Source: a virus
DNA: 56,315 nt
Strand: one strand, 5' to 3'
Virus record (IMG/VR): IMGVR_UViG_3300029309_000019
Coordinates: 1 to 56,315 of that record
The position numbers and the translations under genes are program-made. This document shows, one piece after another, positions 41,601 to 51,236 of this stretch; the first letter of the stretch is position 1; every line of letters starts with the position of its first letter. The notes below the pieces were generated by a model that did not search any database, was not told the DNA's origin, and saw nothing but the letters and a program-made list of their open reading frames with translations.

Positions 41601-44600
41601 CCTGGCAAAAAAGAAAAAACAACCTCAGAGATTGATAAAATTATAGATACATATAAAAAAGGAACTGAAACTGGAGAGCCTGTATATGTAAGAGATGTTT
41701 TTAATAGACTTAATGAAAAGTTTGATATAGTAGGTACTGGCAAAGCTAAACAGGCTCAAGACGCTCTAAGAAGAGAGCTAAACCCATACTCTAGAGAAAA
41801 GCTTGAAAAAGATGTAAAAGAAAAGTTTAAAGCTACTGAAAAAGAGTCAGATGCTATAATGAAGATAGTTGATGGTCAGGCTGGTTGGTGGAAAAAACAA
41901 ACAGGTAGAAACGAGTCAGAGTTCTTTGAGTTAGTACAAGATGTTACAACAGCAAAAGGTAGACAGGGTAGAGCTAGTGTAACACTACAAGAAAATGGTA
42001 AAAGACTTATAAAAGCTTTTGAAAAGGCTGATGTGTCTTCTATATCACATGAGTTACACCACCTTATAGAGCCATACATACCATCCTCAACTAAAAAGGT
42101 TATTGCAGAGTGGGCTGGTCAAAAAGGATACAAAGAGGGAGACGCTTGGACTCCACAGACACGTGAGATGTCCGCCAATGCTTGGGAAAGGTATTTAGCC
42201 TCTAGAGGGGAAACATTGCCTGAGAACGCTCCTAAAGACCTTAGACAGGCTTTTGATGTTATAAAAGAGGCTTTTACAAATATATATGGCAATGTAAGAG
42301 AATCTTTACAAAAAGTAGGAGTTGTTGAGCCTGGAAAGAAAACTACAGAAGTAGAAGCGGCAGAACTAACTCCAGAGATTATAGAGATATTTGACCAGAT
42401 GGCAGGCATAGACAATGTGCCTGGTCGTAGAAAATTATCTACCAATAAGCTATCGTTTAAAGAAAAGGCTGAACGGTCTGTTATGGAGGCTGGGGCCAAG
42501 AAAACACCGATAGGTGTTACTACTTCTGACGGTAGATATATAGGTGAGATTACTAAAGTAACAACACCAAGAGCTAGAGGTAAAAGTGACAAGACAGTAT
42601 TTACAATAGAAGGTGCTGACGGTCAAACTATTAGCAAGACTACACGTAAAGAAGCTGCTGATGCTCTAGTAAAAATGGATAACGCTAACACTTCTAGGAT
42701 AGAGTCTAGCGTAGAAGCTCCTGCTAAACAATATAAATTTAAGTATAATCCTAACTCAGCAAAGTCAGACAAACTTAAATCTGTTAACGAGGCTATAACA
42801 GCTTTAGAAACAAAGAAGTTAGACTTTAAGAAAGTAGAGGAAGCTATTAAAGATATTGATGGAGCTGATTATAAACAGAAGCCTTTGTTTGCTAAGTTTA
42901 TTGAGGCTAATGTTAAAAGGAATGCTGCTGAAAAACAAAAACTACAAGATGCTGAAAAGATTGAAGCTGAGATACAATTTGGTATGGAAGCGAAAGAAGC
43001 CAACAAGCAGTTTGAAAAAGACTTAGAAAAGTTTGATGGTACAATAGAGTCTGCACCTGAAGGTACTAAGGTTGTTGAATCATTCCAGCCAGAAGCTAGT
43101 TTTACGCAGCCAGAAAGAGCTAAAACTCCTGTCAAAACAAAATATAATAAAGATGTTGTAGAGCGTGTTCAAAACACTATGGAGTATCTTGATATAAAAA
43201 CTCCAGAAAGAAAAACACAACTCAAAAGAGAAGCTATCAAATCAATGGTTGAAAGACTAAAAGAGATTGGTACAAAAGCAACAGATGCTGAACTTAAAAA
43301 AATTGCAACAGATATATATAAGTTTACTAAATCAAATGTAGAAAAATTATATGAAGTTAAAACTGGTGTAAGCGAACAAGTGTTAAAAGCTATAACAAGA
43401 GGTGCCGCTAAGAATGAGCCGTGGGTAGGTAGAACAGAAGCTCTTAAAAAAGATTCAGATAAACTTATACGCTCTACTGCAGAGATGCTTGCTTTTAAAA
43501 TGACTGACGCTCAATATAAGAGGTTTTTAAAAGGTGAGGAAATAAAGAAGACAAAAGGTAATGTTTCTTCAGTTGGTACAGCTAGAGATAGAATTACATT
43601 GAAGGAAACAATAGAGTTCATTGAGGCAGAGATAATGGCTGATAGAGCTGTATTTGGAGCTATGTCTGGTGTAGAGGGAATATTTGATGCTAGAGGTGTT
43701 GGTAAAAAAATATATGCATCAATTACAGACGGTCAGTATTTATCACATGAGGCATCTGGTATAATATTTAAATGGAACAAAGCTACTCCAATGGCTGTTG
43801 TTCCTCATCACCATGTTGGAGCTACAGGTAATTTTATGGATATGCACATGAGTGTACAGGGTAAAATAAAAGATATAGCTTATGGTGATAGAAAAATGTC
43901 TTATGATGTTCACAATGGTGTAGCGTATCAAAACAACTATAGAGTAACAAATGGTAAGGGTGCTAGTGTACAAAGAACTCACATGCACATGATTGGCATG
44001 AAGAATATGTTTGAAACAGGTAGAAGTAAAACTGTTTGGAAAAAAGCATATGAAAATGGTGGTGTAGAAGGTGTTACTAAGATGATGGAGCAAATGATGG
44101 TAGAGTCTATGGTGGGCGGTGGTACACAAGGAACTGCCTCTGCATTCTTTGGTAAGAAAGCTGGATATAACTCTGTAGTTGCTAGAAATGGCAATAGAAC
44201 AGAAGCTATGATTACAGACCCTCACCCATCATATATAAAAAGTGTAGAAATAAAAGTGGGCGGTAAAAATGCCGAAGCTGAGGTTGCTAGACTAGAAAAG
44301 TTTGTTCACGAATACTTTGAAGCTAGTGGACTACGAACACCAAAAATTACATATGTAACCAAGTCATCTGAAAGAACTATATCTCCTAGAAGAGCTGAGA
44401 TAGAAGCCTTATCAGAAAGACAATATGAAATATTTCAGCCAGAATCTAAAAGAAAAGAAACTGTAGAAAACATAGAAAAACAAATACCAGGAGCATACGA
44501 GTATATTAAGACTTTAATAAGTCAAAAAAATATGATGGGTAGCTATGAAACTATTGCAAGAGCTAGAAGAGTTATACCTGAAAAACTATTAACAGACACT

Positions 44601-47600
44601 CAGTTAGAGTTTTTACATAGAAGCGGTATGGTTGAGCTTGGTATGGCTAAAAACTACAAAGAAGCTACTCAAAAAGATATAGGTCAAGAAGTAGTTGACT
44701 TTACTCAACAAGCAGAAGTAGTTATTACAAGAAAGCAAACTAAAGTGATGGAGGATAAGCTACGTGCTTACAGAGATGGTTTAAGAAGAGGTGGTATAAA
44801 TACTAGAAAACTTACAAGAGATTATAAAAGAGAGATAGAGAAGTTTATCAAAGAAGACCTTGGGATACCTCAGTCAATACTTACTAGGTCAGAAGTCAAA
44901 AGAATGACTAAGAAGATGTTTGAGGTTACAAGCCCAGAGCAAGCTCATAGAGCGTTAACAGAGATTGTAGCTATTGCAGAAAAAGCTAAAAACAGAGAAC
45001 TTCTTACACAGTTAGAAACTCTAGGTAAAAAAGGACTAAAGGTTACAAAGCAAGGCTCTATTAGAAAGGGTAAGGCAACTGCGGAAGCTCAAGCTACATT
45101 TGATAAAATGAACGAGATGATGAGGTCAGAGATGACTAAAGAGCAGGCTCAAGATAGAATGTCCGAACTTGTTGATAAAATAGAAACATTAGAACCTGGC
45201 ACAAAAGAGTATAAAGATGTGGCTAACGAAATAGAAATGCTAGGATTTGTTGGTTACAAATCTCAATCTAATCAGCAGCTGCAAGACTTACAGGCTAAAA
45301 TGAAAAGAGTTGTTGAGGATGGCAGAACTGAAAGACAACACAAAGACGCTGAAAGAAGTGCTGAGAAAGAAGCTAGAGTAGAAGAGTTTTTGAAGATTCT
45401 AACCAAAGGAGATGGAGTTGCTGTTACTACAGAGGGTAAATTAGATGCGTCTCGTATAGGTAGAACAATAGAGCAAATAAGTAATCTAGAAAACTGGATG
45501 TTAGGATGGGACGCTTTGATTGACAAAGTTTCTAAGTTTGACAAGTCTTCTGGTATGTATGAATCTGCGTTAAGTAAGTTTACTGAAAACGTACACATCT
45601 CTGAGTTTAAAGAAAACGCAAAACAAGAGCAGTATATGTCTGAGGTAGAAGTTGCACTTCAAGATATTTATAAAACATCAGGTAGAGCTCTTAATAGAAT
45701 ACTAAGACAAAACACAAAGGTTCAAGAAATAGGAACTTTTGAATTTGCAGATGGAACAACAAGAAGAGTAGTTGCTAGTCAAAATCAAGCCTATAAAAAA
45801 GTTATGGAGTGGAGAAATCCTGATGCCAAAGAAAAATTAGAGCAAAACAACGGATACACTCAAGAAGTTATAGATGCTATGGAAGCATTTTTAAAACCAG
45901 AAGTAAAGCAGTGGATGGAATGGCAGTTAGGTACTTTTTATCCTAAGACGGGTCAAGAAGGGTTAAAACAGGCTGCTGAAAGGTATGGAGTTATGCCAGA
46001 GCTTCAAACAAATTACTCTCCTTTAGTATTAAAGACAGCTGTTAGAAAAACAGGAGCTGAACTAACTCCTGAAGGAACCGTGGCCTACACAACTACAGGG
46101 ACTACTAAGTCTTTTATGAAACAAAGAACAAAGCATAAGCAAGAGGTGGACATGGTTGATGGTGACGCTATATTAATGAAACATATTACAGACATGGCTC
46201 ACTACACTTCTTGGGAAGGAACTGTAAGAGATTTGAGGTCTGTTTTTTATGATGGTAGAGTTAGACGTGCTATACAAGAAAATCACGGTGGTCAGATACT
46301 AGGTAAGATAAACGACTATATAGACACATTTGCTGCTGGTAGAAACTTAAAAGCTCAAACCATAAGCGCTATAGAAAATGCTAGAGCAAGATTCGTTCAA
46401 GCTTCTATTGGATTAAACCCAGTAGTATTTGTTAAGCAGTTAACATCTATACCTGCGTATGTTGCTGATGTTGGTGTTAAAAAGTTTATAGATGGATTTA
46501 CTGATGTATTGAATCCTACAAAAACAAAAGAGATATTTGACATACTTATGGAATCAGACTTTATGAAAGCCAGATATAAAAAAGGTTTTGATAGAGACAT
46601 GATGATTGCCATGAAGGAAATGAAGTTGAAGCCTAAAGATGGAATTACTTTAACAGATGTATCATTTGCTTTGACTAAGCTAGGGGATAAAATGGCAATT
46701 GTTGCTGGTGGATGGTCTGTATATAAATCAGCTAAGGCTGAAGCTATAGCTAAAGGTAAAAGCGAGGCAGAGGCTCATAAGATAGCTTTAAACAGATTTT
46801 CTAAAGCTAGTAAAAGAGCTCAGCAGGCTGGTGGTATAGCTGACCTTTCTATGTTCCAACAAGGTGGTACATTTGCAAGATTAATGACAATGTTTAAGAC
46901 TGCTCCAAACCAGTATTTTAGATTATGGGGTGGTTCAATTAGGTCTTTAGCGTACGGTAGAGGTAATAAGAAAAAAGCATTAAGAACATTTGCCCTTACT
47001 CAATTTGCGTTACCTATGTTTTTCCAAGCGGCTGCAAATGGATTTAATATATATGACGAAGACGCAGATTTAGAGTCAACATTTGATTATCTAGACCCAA
47101 GAAACTTAAGTAAAGAACAAAAAAGAGCAGCAGGACTTGGTGTATTTAACGGTGTATTTCTTGCTGGTGATATAATAGATAATCTATCAAGACACGTATA
47201 TTTAGGTCAAAGCTTTGATTATGGCACAACACCTTTACAGTCTACTGTTAAAGAAATGAAAAGAGTTATTGACTTTGCTGAAAAGTTAGATTACGAAAAC
47301 ATGAGCGCTGAAGAAATATCTGAAGCCATAGATTTAACGTTAAATGTTGTTGGTAAAGCAACTGGTGTGCCATATCAACCAGCTAGAAGAACATATGAAG
47401 GAGCTAAGGCATATATAGATGGTAAAACTGATGATGAAAGAAGATTGTTAGGTTGGTCTACATTTATGCTGGGTACTAGCGAAGAGAAGGAGTATGCCGA
47501 TAAAATAATTAGTGAAGGCATATTGACCAAGAAAGAAGCTATGGAATCTTACAAACAGAAGTTTGAGATAGGTGGTAGTAGAGACGATAAGAAAGCTTTA

Positions 47601-48263
47601 CAGGACTTTGAAAAGTATTATGATGCTTACTTAGCTTTTGGAGAAGAAGTTGATGGAGAGTTTGTTTTTAAGGATAGAGAAGCTATGTTCTTTTTAGATA
47701 AGTATACGCCTACCGAAAGAAAAGTAGCAAAACTTAGAGATTTACAAAAAGAGATGCCTGCTGATGAGTTTAGAAGTTTTTATCAAAAACTAGATAATAA
47801 CAAACTTTTGTCTAATGATTTAAAGAAATCGTTCAGAAACAAAAAAGGTGTTGTTGAAGATAAGTCTGCTCTTGAAAACATGGAGTATGTGTATGACGAT
47901 TTAATTTTTGGCAAGGGTGATGTTACACCTGAAAACTTTAATTCTAAATTAAAAAAATCTTTTGAGACAGCATTAAAAAATGAATCTAATCCGTTCAAAA
48001 AGAAACAGATAGCTAGCAGATATAAATCATTAATTAAGAAGGCTGCCATACTAAAAGCTGTGGGAGAAAGACCTGCATATTTCTATGATGCTCTGAGCCT
48101 TGAAGAAAACTCACAGACTAGACTTGAGATATTCAAGGAGGCTAGACAACAGCTTTCATCAGAAGAATATAAAGCTTTGTATTTTAATCTAGCAAAAGCT
48201 AAGTTCTTTAAAGACATAGAATTTGCTAGGGGTCAGAAGAATATACACTTAGGTGTTGATTAA
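38694..48263 (+). CDS. Giant polyvalent internal virion protein with zincin motif, 3189 aa
   Basis: Very long, Lys/Glu-rich, mostly helical, likely ejected into the host with the DNA. A candidate metallopeptidase lies near residues 1110-1190: SHELHHL (HExxH at H1119-E1120-H1123), with a downstream REMSANAWERYLA helix supplying a likely third ligand (E1158 or E1165). A His-rich segment follows at about residue 1705 (VVPHHHVGATGNF). The C-terminal region from about 2530 (QASIGLNPVVFVKQLTSIPA; MTMFKTAPNQYFRLWGGS) resembles C-terminal parts of large polyvalent proteins of other phages, with a hydrophobic stretch (TQFALPMFFQAAANG) near 2768. I looked for RNA polymerase motifs and saw none. It could be a multi-domain anti-host/ejection protein. 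Confidence 0.75.
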   Translation: MEDKLELLYNSYIENGLLSSQTTLEQFSQADSSIQEKLYQSGLDANIISNQTDFSVFSSAFGKKKDDSGADSETQSEVSSADVQEPETIFTPPTEPTDRFFNIQQDQEFLENRQETERIIAEKKEDALNKMKEYLTSDERGVELSELDYRARKLQNEQVGQNTGLEPTTNPSTLSTLDFLNDLGGRKEQKVRLAEDFQEQFGLSRKAALDLFDEAYDYAHVTKTNELGNRLASESNPENKDAAVTSIANSEARNVLKNSILFSDKDVELLDVTLRLNSAIEKGEDKSIIDNLKQTRAKLLEGRDTDDFYKFESGDFEDPEKYKLYQAVIQEEENLKQQYDKSGTPKDFMKRAYNEAALNFYSLKQQGKRYQQELSEARRLDTQVIGGGDKAKDVEKKIKALNEKTYVAESKMLAAARLYGLNEDPETLKENFRYHTDAGLKAFTSGMKGVQSPTVMDSRNFVTSILDEAGIKYDSDVEQALKQTLGEQASQQAGGLSSMLVQFALIDKTLNVAKVPNLIRGLQATKNPIVKSMGYGLRYYVEGEKFQAVGGDFLGGAGFAASQDGLNKLADLVIKNPRAKAIFKAFNLGPSFVVASEVSEVIHAAEKGLFEEGSFKRFEEDIKESYGDIDEVSTRVLLSMGMGYGLGGKKIIKDMRYGMYWRSPEKLRHTAEDLRSKNKNEKGEVREDVEAAAKELEWHATEIENYRKTKETKQEEFEDIVTKNDKSESTLEGQNVKPTAEKIEAERSDLDIMESKIKEEVAKKETKTPEVKPEVKEVAETIELGGRLIDKSAYQDIAVRREAELNKLKEDGKADYSNVTRVNKKYDAEIDALPTVKQKSKTETTETAPETVVETAPKRYDLSYGGKEYKVEFKEGSEKFDIFTPEGTKLTSTEARPIKTAISRQGKAKETTQQFEAAKADFFKEAKTKEDITREKIEADRQEQIRKTQERVETKTEVEPRRELEDIINPGKKEKTTSEIDKIIDTYKKGTETGEPVYVRDVFNRLNEKFDIVGTGKAKQAQDALRRELNPYSREKLEKDVKEKFKATEKESDAIMKIVDGQAGWWKKQTGRNESEFFELVQDVTTAKGRQGRASVTLQENGKRLIKAFEKADVSSISHELHHLIEPYIPSSTKKVIAEWAGQKGYKEGDAWTPQTREMSANAWERYLASRGETLPENAPKDLRQAFDVIKEAFTNIYGNVRESLQKVGVVEPGKKTTEVEAAELTPEIIEIFDQMAGIDNVPGRRKLSTNKLSFKEKAERSVMEAGAKKTPIGVTTSDGRYIGEITKVTTPRARGKSDKTVFTIEGADGQTISKTTRKEAADALVKMDNANTSRIESSVEAPAKQYKFKYNPNSAKSDKLKSVNEAITALETKKLDFKKVEEAIKDIDGADYKQKPLFAKFIEANVKRNAAEKQKLQDAEKIEAEIQFGMEAKEANKQFEKDLEKFDGTIESAPEGTKVVESFQPEASFTQPERAKTPVKTKYNKDVVERVQNTMEYLDIKTPERKTQLKREAIKSMVERLKEIGTKATDAELKKIATDIYKFTKSNVEKLYEVKTGVSEQVLKAITRGAAKNEPWVGRTEALKKDSDKLIRSTAEMLAFKMTDAQYKRFLKGEEIKKTKGNVSSVGTARDRITLKETIEFIEAEIMADRAVFGAMSGVEGIFDARGVGKKIYASITDGQYLSHEASGIIFKWNKATPMAVVPHHHVGATGNFMDMHMSVQGKIKDIAYGDRKMSYDVHNGVAYQNNYRVTNGKGASVQRTHMHMIGMKNMFETGRSKTVWKKAYENGGVEGVTKMMEQMMVESMVGGGTQGTASAFFGKKAGYNSVVARNGNRTEAMITDPHPSYIKSVEIKVGGKNAEAEVARLEKFVHEYFEASGLRTPKITYVTKSSERTISPRRAEIEALSERQYEIFQPESKRKETVENIEKQIPGAYEYIKTLISQKNMMGSYETIARARRVIPEKLLTDTQLEFLHRSGMVELGMAKNYKEATQKDIGQEVVDFTQQAEVVITRKQTKVMEDKLRAYRDGLRRGGINTRKLTRDYKREIEKFIKEDLGIPQSILTRSEVKRMTKKMFEVTSPEQAHRALTEIVAIAEKAKNRELLTQLETLGKKGLKVTKQGSIRKGKATAEAQATFDKMNEMMRSEMTKEQAQDRMSELVDKIETLEPGTKEYKDVANEIEMLGFVGYKSQSNQQLQDLQAKMKRVVEDGRTERQHKDAERSAEKEARVEEFLKILTKGDGVAVTTEGKLDASRIGRTIEQISNLENWMLGWDALIDKVSKFDKSSGMYESALSKFTENVHISEFKENAKQEQYMSEVEVALQDIYKTSGRALNRILRQNTKVQEIGTFEFADGTTRRVVASQNQAYKKVMEWRNPDAKEKLEQNNGYTQEVIDAMEAFLKPEVKQWMEWQLGTFYPKTGQEGLKQAAERYGVMPELQTNYSPLVLKTAVRKTGAELTPEGTVAYTTTGTTKSFMKQRTKHKQEVDMVDGDAILMKHITDMAHYTSWEGTVRDLRSVFYDGRVRRAIQENHGGQILGKINDYIDTFAAGRNLKAQTISAIENARARFVQASIGLNPVVFVKQLTSIPAYVADVGVKKFIDGFTDVLNPTKTKEIFDILMESDFMKARYKKGFDRDMMIAMKEMKLKPKDGITLTDVSFALTKLGDKMAIVAGGWSVYKSAKAEAIAKGKSEAEAHKIALNRFSKASKRAQQAGGIADLSMFQQGGTFARLMTMFKTAPNQYFRLWGGSIRSLAYGRGNKKKALRTFALTQFALPMFFQAAANGFNIYDEDADLESTFDYLDPRNLSKEQKRAAGLGVFNGVFLAGDIIDNLSRHVYLGQSFDYGTTPLQSTVKEMKRVIDFAEKLDYENMSAEEISEAIDLTLNVVGKATGVPYQPARRTYEGAKAYIDGKTDDERRLLGWSTFMLGTSEEKEYADKIISEGILTKKEAMESYKQKFEIGGSRDDKKALQDFEKYYDAYLAFGEEVDGEFVFKDREAMFFLDKYTPTERKVAKLRDLQKEMPADEFRSFYQKLDNNKLLSNDLKKSFRNKKGVVEDKSALENMEYVYDDLIFGKGDVTPENFNSKLKKSFETALKNESNPFKKKQIASRYKSLIKKAAILKAVGERPAYFYDALSLEENSQTRLEIFKEARQQLSSEEYKALYFNLAKAKFFKDIEFARGQKNIHLGVD

Positions 48264-48286
48264 AATCATTAAAATTCGTATATTTG
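48255..48286 (+). promoter_or_regulatory. Bacteroidota-type promoter for the right-hand gene set
   Basis: GTTG (48255-48258), 20 bp, TATATTTG (48279-48286), 18 bp upstream of the ATG at 48305. One mismatch in the -33 box. The -33 box overlaps the last codons of the giant protein gene. Confidence 0.75.
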
Positions 48287-48304
48287 TAACTTAAATTAAA
48301 AAAA

Positions 48305-49042
48305 ATGAATAAAAAATTTGATTTATCATTAGGACTTGGAGGCCCAACTCTACTAATGTCAGATGGAGATAGAGCTACTGGAATAAACGGTTATGCTCTT
48401 CAAGCGTTGGAAGATTGTGTGTTTAGTGAAATTGTACTAGACCAAACTACTACAATTCCTTTAGAAAAAAAATTAACTATTACAAAGATAACTAATGCTA
48501 GTAATGAGTTTGAATTATCAGCTGATGATATAGCATTACTATCTGTTGGTGATAAGATATATTACAATCATGGTGGAGTTGACCTTCCTGAAGGAACAGT
48601 TCAAGATGGTGAAGGACGAGCAACAGAATTAAAAGATAAAAGTATATATTTTGTAGCGTCTATTGATACTGCAACTAACGAAATAACTATTGAAGAAAGC
48701 GTAGGCATTGGAGCTATCACGTTAGATGATGATGGTACTTTGTACGGATTAGATACGTATTTTGCTAGAATACCTGAGCCTTATCAAAAAAACAATCCTC
48801 ATGGAGAGTTTTCAAGAAATGCTAGTGGTGCTAATGATAGAACTCACCACATTGTTGGAGCTACAGACGGTCGTATATTTACCACATATGATGATGGAGG
48901 TGTTCAGGTAAATATGTTTGACACAACTGGTGGAGCTAATGTTGGAGACGTAACAATACCAAGAGGTATGACTGTATATCTTCCTATTACAAGTATTTTA
49001 TTAACCACAGGAGCATGTATAGTTTATACTAAAGGTATGTAA
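48305..49042 (+). CDS. Virion structural/decoration-like protein, 245 aa
   Basis: The N-terminal GYALQALEDCVFSEIVLDQT and the C-terminal GDVTIPRGMTVYLPITSILL together form a pattern I know from marine-phage structural proteins (edtvis.i ... lpaGttiyg.ftsitLtsG.viay). Here the two parts are separated by an insertion of about 150 residues (with ISVGDKIYYNHGG-like and TLDDDGTLYGLDTY segments). No signal peptide. Probably head or tail decoration. First gene behind the promoter at 48255-48286. Confidence 0.65.
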   Translation: MNKKFDLSLGLGGPTLLMSDGDRATGINGYALQALEDCVFSEIVLDQTTTIPLEKKLTITKITNASNEFELSADDIALLSVGDKIYYNHGGVDLPEGTVQDGEGRATELKDKSIYFVASIDTATNEITIEESVGIGAITLDDDGTLYGLDTYFARIPEPYQKNNPHGEFSRNASGANDRTHHIVGATDGRIFTTYDDGGVQVNMFDTTGGANVGDVTIPRGMTVYLPITSILLTTGACIVYTKGM

Positions 49043-49044
49043 TT

Positions 49045-49296
49045 ATGGCTGGAAGTTTAGGTTTAGGAACAAATTTATTACATCAGACTCATCTTGAGTA
49101 TACAACTATTTCTGGATATTTATGGGAGTTGTCGGGTACTGACCTGATGCCTTTTCCTACTGGCTCTGTAACTGATTATAATTTAGCTTGGGATTTAGAT
49201 GGCACTGATTATATGCCTCAATCATCTTTGAGTTTTTCTGGCACTGAAGGTAACTGGGAAGAAGTAAGTGGAGAACTAGCTCCAATAGAAGTATAA
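49045..49296 (+). CDS. Small virion-like protein with internal repeat, 83 aa
   Basis: Contains two versions of one motif: LWELSGTDLMPFPTGS and AWDLDGTDYMPQSS, plus a weaker third (NWEEVSGELAP). Such W-(E/D)-(hydrophobic)-x-GT-D-(L/Y)-MP turns are common in short fibre/adhesin proteins. Starts 2 bp after the previous stop. Likely a small tail or fibre component. Confidence 0.6.
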   Translation: MAGSLGLGTNLLHQTHLEYTTISGYLWELSGTDLMPFPTGSVTDYNLAWDLDGTDYMPQSSLSFSGTEGNWEEVSGELAPIEV

Positions 49297-49315
49297 TAAA
49301 TAAAAATAAAATAAA

Positions 49316-50191
49316 ATGGCAACACCAAATATAGTACCAAGAGCAAATAACGAAGGAGAATTAGGTACAACTAGTAAAGCTTGGGCTAAAAGCACCGTTG
49401 GAACATCTGCGCAAGTAGGAACTAACGCAGCTCAAAATTTAGTTTTACAGGCAGGTAGAATTACATTTACTCCATCTACTGGTGATACTGTAACTTTAGC
49501 AGCTGCAACTAACGGAGCTTTAAGTATAGCTACAGATGATGCAGCAGCAGATAATGCCGACTTAGATTTACTTATTGATGGTAACATAACTTATAATTCT
49601 TCTTCTGGAGTTCATGAGTTTAAACACGCTTCAACTACTTTAGGAGCTATAAAAGGTAATTTTTCTCAGTTTAATACAATAGAATATGTTAGAGTTTTAG
49701 GATATACATCAGGAACAGCTAGTACAAATGTATTCGGGCCAGACATTTCTCAGGGCTCAACTTCTCACATATGGGCAGACTCTCTTTTTGCTGATGGGGG
49801 TGCGGTACAAGTATCATCACCCGATAAAGCTATACAAGCAGCTCAGTTAGTTGCTGGTAGAGGTGGATATATAAATAATATACATGGCTGGATTTCTGGT
49901 ACTAACGGTAAAACAGCTACTTTTAGAGTATTCAAAGCTACGCCTACTGATGATGGTGCAGGAACTTTAGCTATGACAGAGCTCGGTCAAGCTAACGGTG
50001 TAGATGTAGCCTTAGACGGAACAGGTGAGTCTACTAGAGTAGATTATAACTCTGTAGCAAGTTCTGACCTTGGCAGTACGGCTACGTTTTCTGCTAACGA
50101 CTTAATAGTTGTGGGTCTTCAAAGTGACAGCGCTGGAATGGTTTCCAGATTTGCTTTAACTATGGAGGTTGTATACACAGAAATAATCTAA
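49316..50191 (+). CDS. Fibre-like virion protein, 291 aa
   Basis: Starts MATPNIVPRANNEGELGTTS followed by KAWAKS: this 'VPR.n.eG.LGt..K.W...' opening is typical of phage fibre proteins that attach by their N-terminus. The remainder is a Thr/Ala/Gly-rich beta structure with TFRVFKATPTDDGAGTLAMT and a C-terminal strand-rich domain. No signal peptide, so virion rather than secreted. The C-terminus could be a carbohydrate-binding head. Confidence 0.65.
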   Translation: MATPNIVPRANNEGELGTTSKAWAKSTVGTSAQVGTNAAQNLVLQAGRITFTPSTGDTVTLAAATNGALSIATDDAAADNADLDLLIDGNITYNSSSGVHEFKHASTTLGAIKGNFSQFNTIEYVRVLGYTSGTASTNVFGPDISQGSTSHIWADSLFADGGAVQVSSPDKAIQAAQLVAGRGGYINNIHGWISGTNGKTATFRVFKATPTDDGAGTLAMTELGQANGVDVALDGTGESTRVDYNSVASSDLGSTATFSANDLIVVGLQSDSAGMVSRFALTMEVVYTEII

Positions 50192-50198
50192 TAGTAGC

Positions 50199-51233
50199 AT
50201 GAAAAAAATAGCTTACTTATTATTATTTTTTTTGTTATCGCTATCTGCGACAGCACAGTTTAAGAAAGCTATAAAATTTTCTACATTCTATGTGGCTGCT
50301 AATGGGGGTACATCTTTATCAGATAGAGAGGTGTACTCTGTTAATAGTAGCACACTATTATACGACACAATTATTACACCATACGATTACTCATTAGCTA
50401 TGGGTATACGTAAAATACAGAGGTTTCAATATGAACCTCAACTACCATTTAAAGATGGTACAGAATCCTCTTTTTCTGATGCGGCTAACATAGGCAGAAA
50501 TCCTTTTGAGTATTTATTTCAAATAGAATATAAAAGACAAGAGGGGATAGAATACTTAGACCAACATCATTTTATAAGATACATTAGACCAAAATGGTTT
50601 ACAAAAGCTGAGTATATTAAAGATGGTTTTGCAGACATAGAATACTTTGAAGGCACACATAGACTAAGATTGAATGGTAGCAAAAAGTTATCATTCAATA
50701 TAGGTGCTGTGCAAAGGCTAGCAGAACCATATGGCTATGACCCGCTAGAAGAGTGGACAATGACTACTGGTGATATACACTATACACAGCTAGCTATTGA
50801 AGAAGGATATAGTATAGATGTGTATGAATCTGAATATAGAGCGCCAAGCGGTGCTATTGTAGCAACTAGTTCTGAAGTATGGAATGAAGTTGTTATGCCA
50901 CAAGTATTAGAAGACTATGTGTCTAATAAAAGAGGACAGTTAGCTAATCAGTGGCAACACTCACTAGTTATAGGATTTGATTTCTATCACTACAAGAAAA
51001 ACTTTTGGTTACACTCCTGGGGTAACCTAATGCCTTATCACTATGATGATGATAGTGAATACTCTTATCATAATTTTAATGACGAAGAACAATGGTATGA
51101 TTACTCAGGTGGTATTATATTTGGATTGAAAGCAACTAAAAGTTTGGGTTGTTTTATAGAAGGAAAATACAATAAGTACTGGAATAAAGAATGGTACGGA
51201 TTTAAATTAGGAATTAACTACGTTATACTTTAA
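50199..51233 (+). CDS. Exported protein, probable outer-membrane barrel, 344 aa
   Basis: The N-terminus MKKIAYLLLFFLLSLSATAQ is a clear Sec signal peptide with an Ala-x-Ala type cleavage (TAQ is common in Bacteroidota). The mature part alternates aromatic and polar residues in strand-length runs and ends with SLGCFIEGKYNKYWNKEWYG followed by FKLGINYVIL, an outer-membrane-barrel-like closing strand. It would sit in the host outer membrane, not in the virion. A phage gene of this kind could alter the host surface, for example by blocking receptors, but nothing here shows it. First gene of the envelope cassette. Confidence 0.65.
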   Translation: MKKIAYLLLFFLLSLSATAQFKKAIKFSTFYVAANGGTSLSDREVYSVNSSTLLYDTIITPYDYSLAMGIRKIQRFQYEPQLPFKDGTESSFSDAANIGRNPFEYLFQIEYKRQEGIEYLDQHHFIRYIRPKWFTKAEYIKDGFADIEYFEGTHRLRLNGSKKLSFNIGAVQRLAEPYGYDPLEEWTMTTGDIHYTQLAIEEGYSIDVYESEYRAPSGAIVATSSEVWNEVVMPQVLEDYVSNKRGQLANQWQHSLVIGFDFYHYKKNFWLHSWGNLMPYHYDDDSEYSYHNFNDEEQWYDYSGGIIFGLKATKSLGCFIEGKYNKYWNKEWYGFKLGINYVIL

Positions 51234-51236
51234 AAG

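Noticed and set aside
38694-48263. Giant protein as an N4-like virion RNA polymerase
   Set aside because: Length and context suggested it, but no T7/N4-type polymerase motifs and no crAss-type DxDxD polymerase motif were found by reading the protein.
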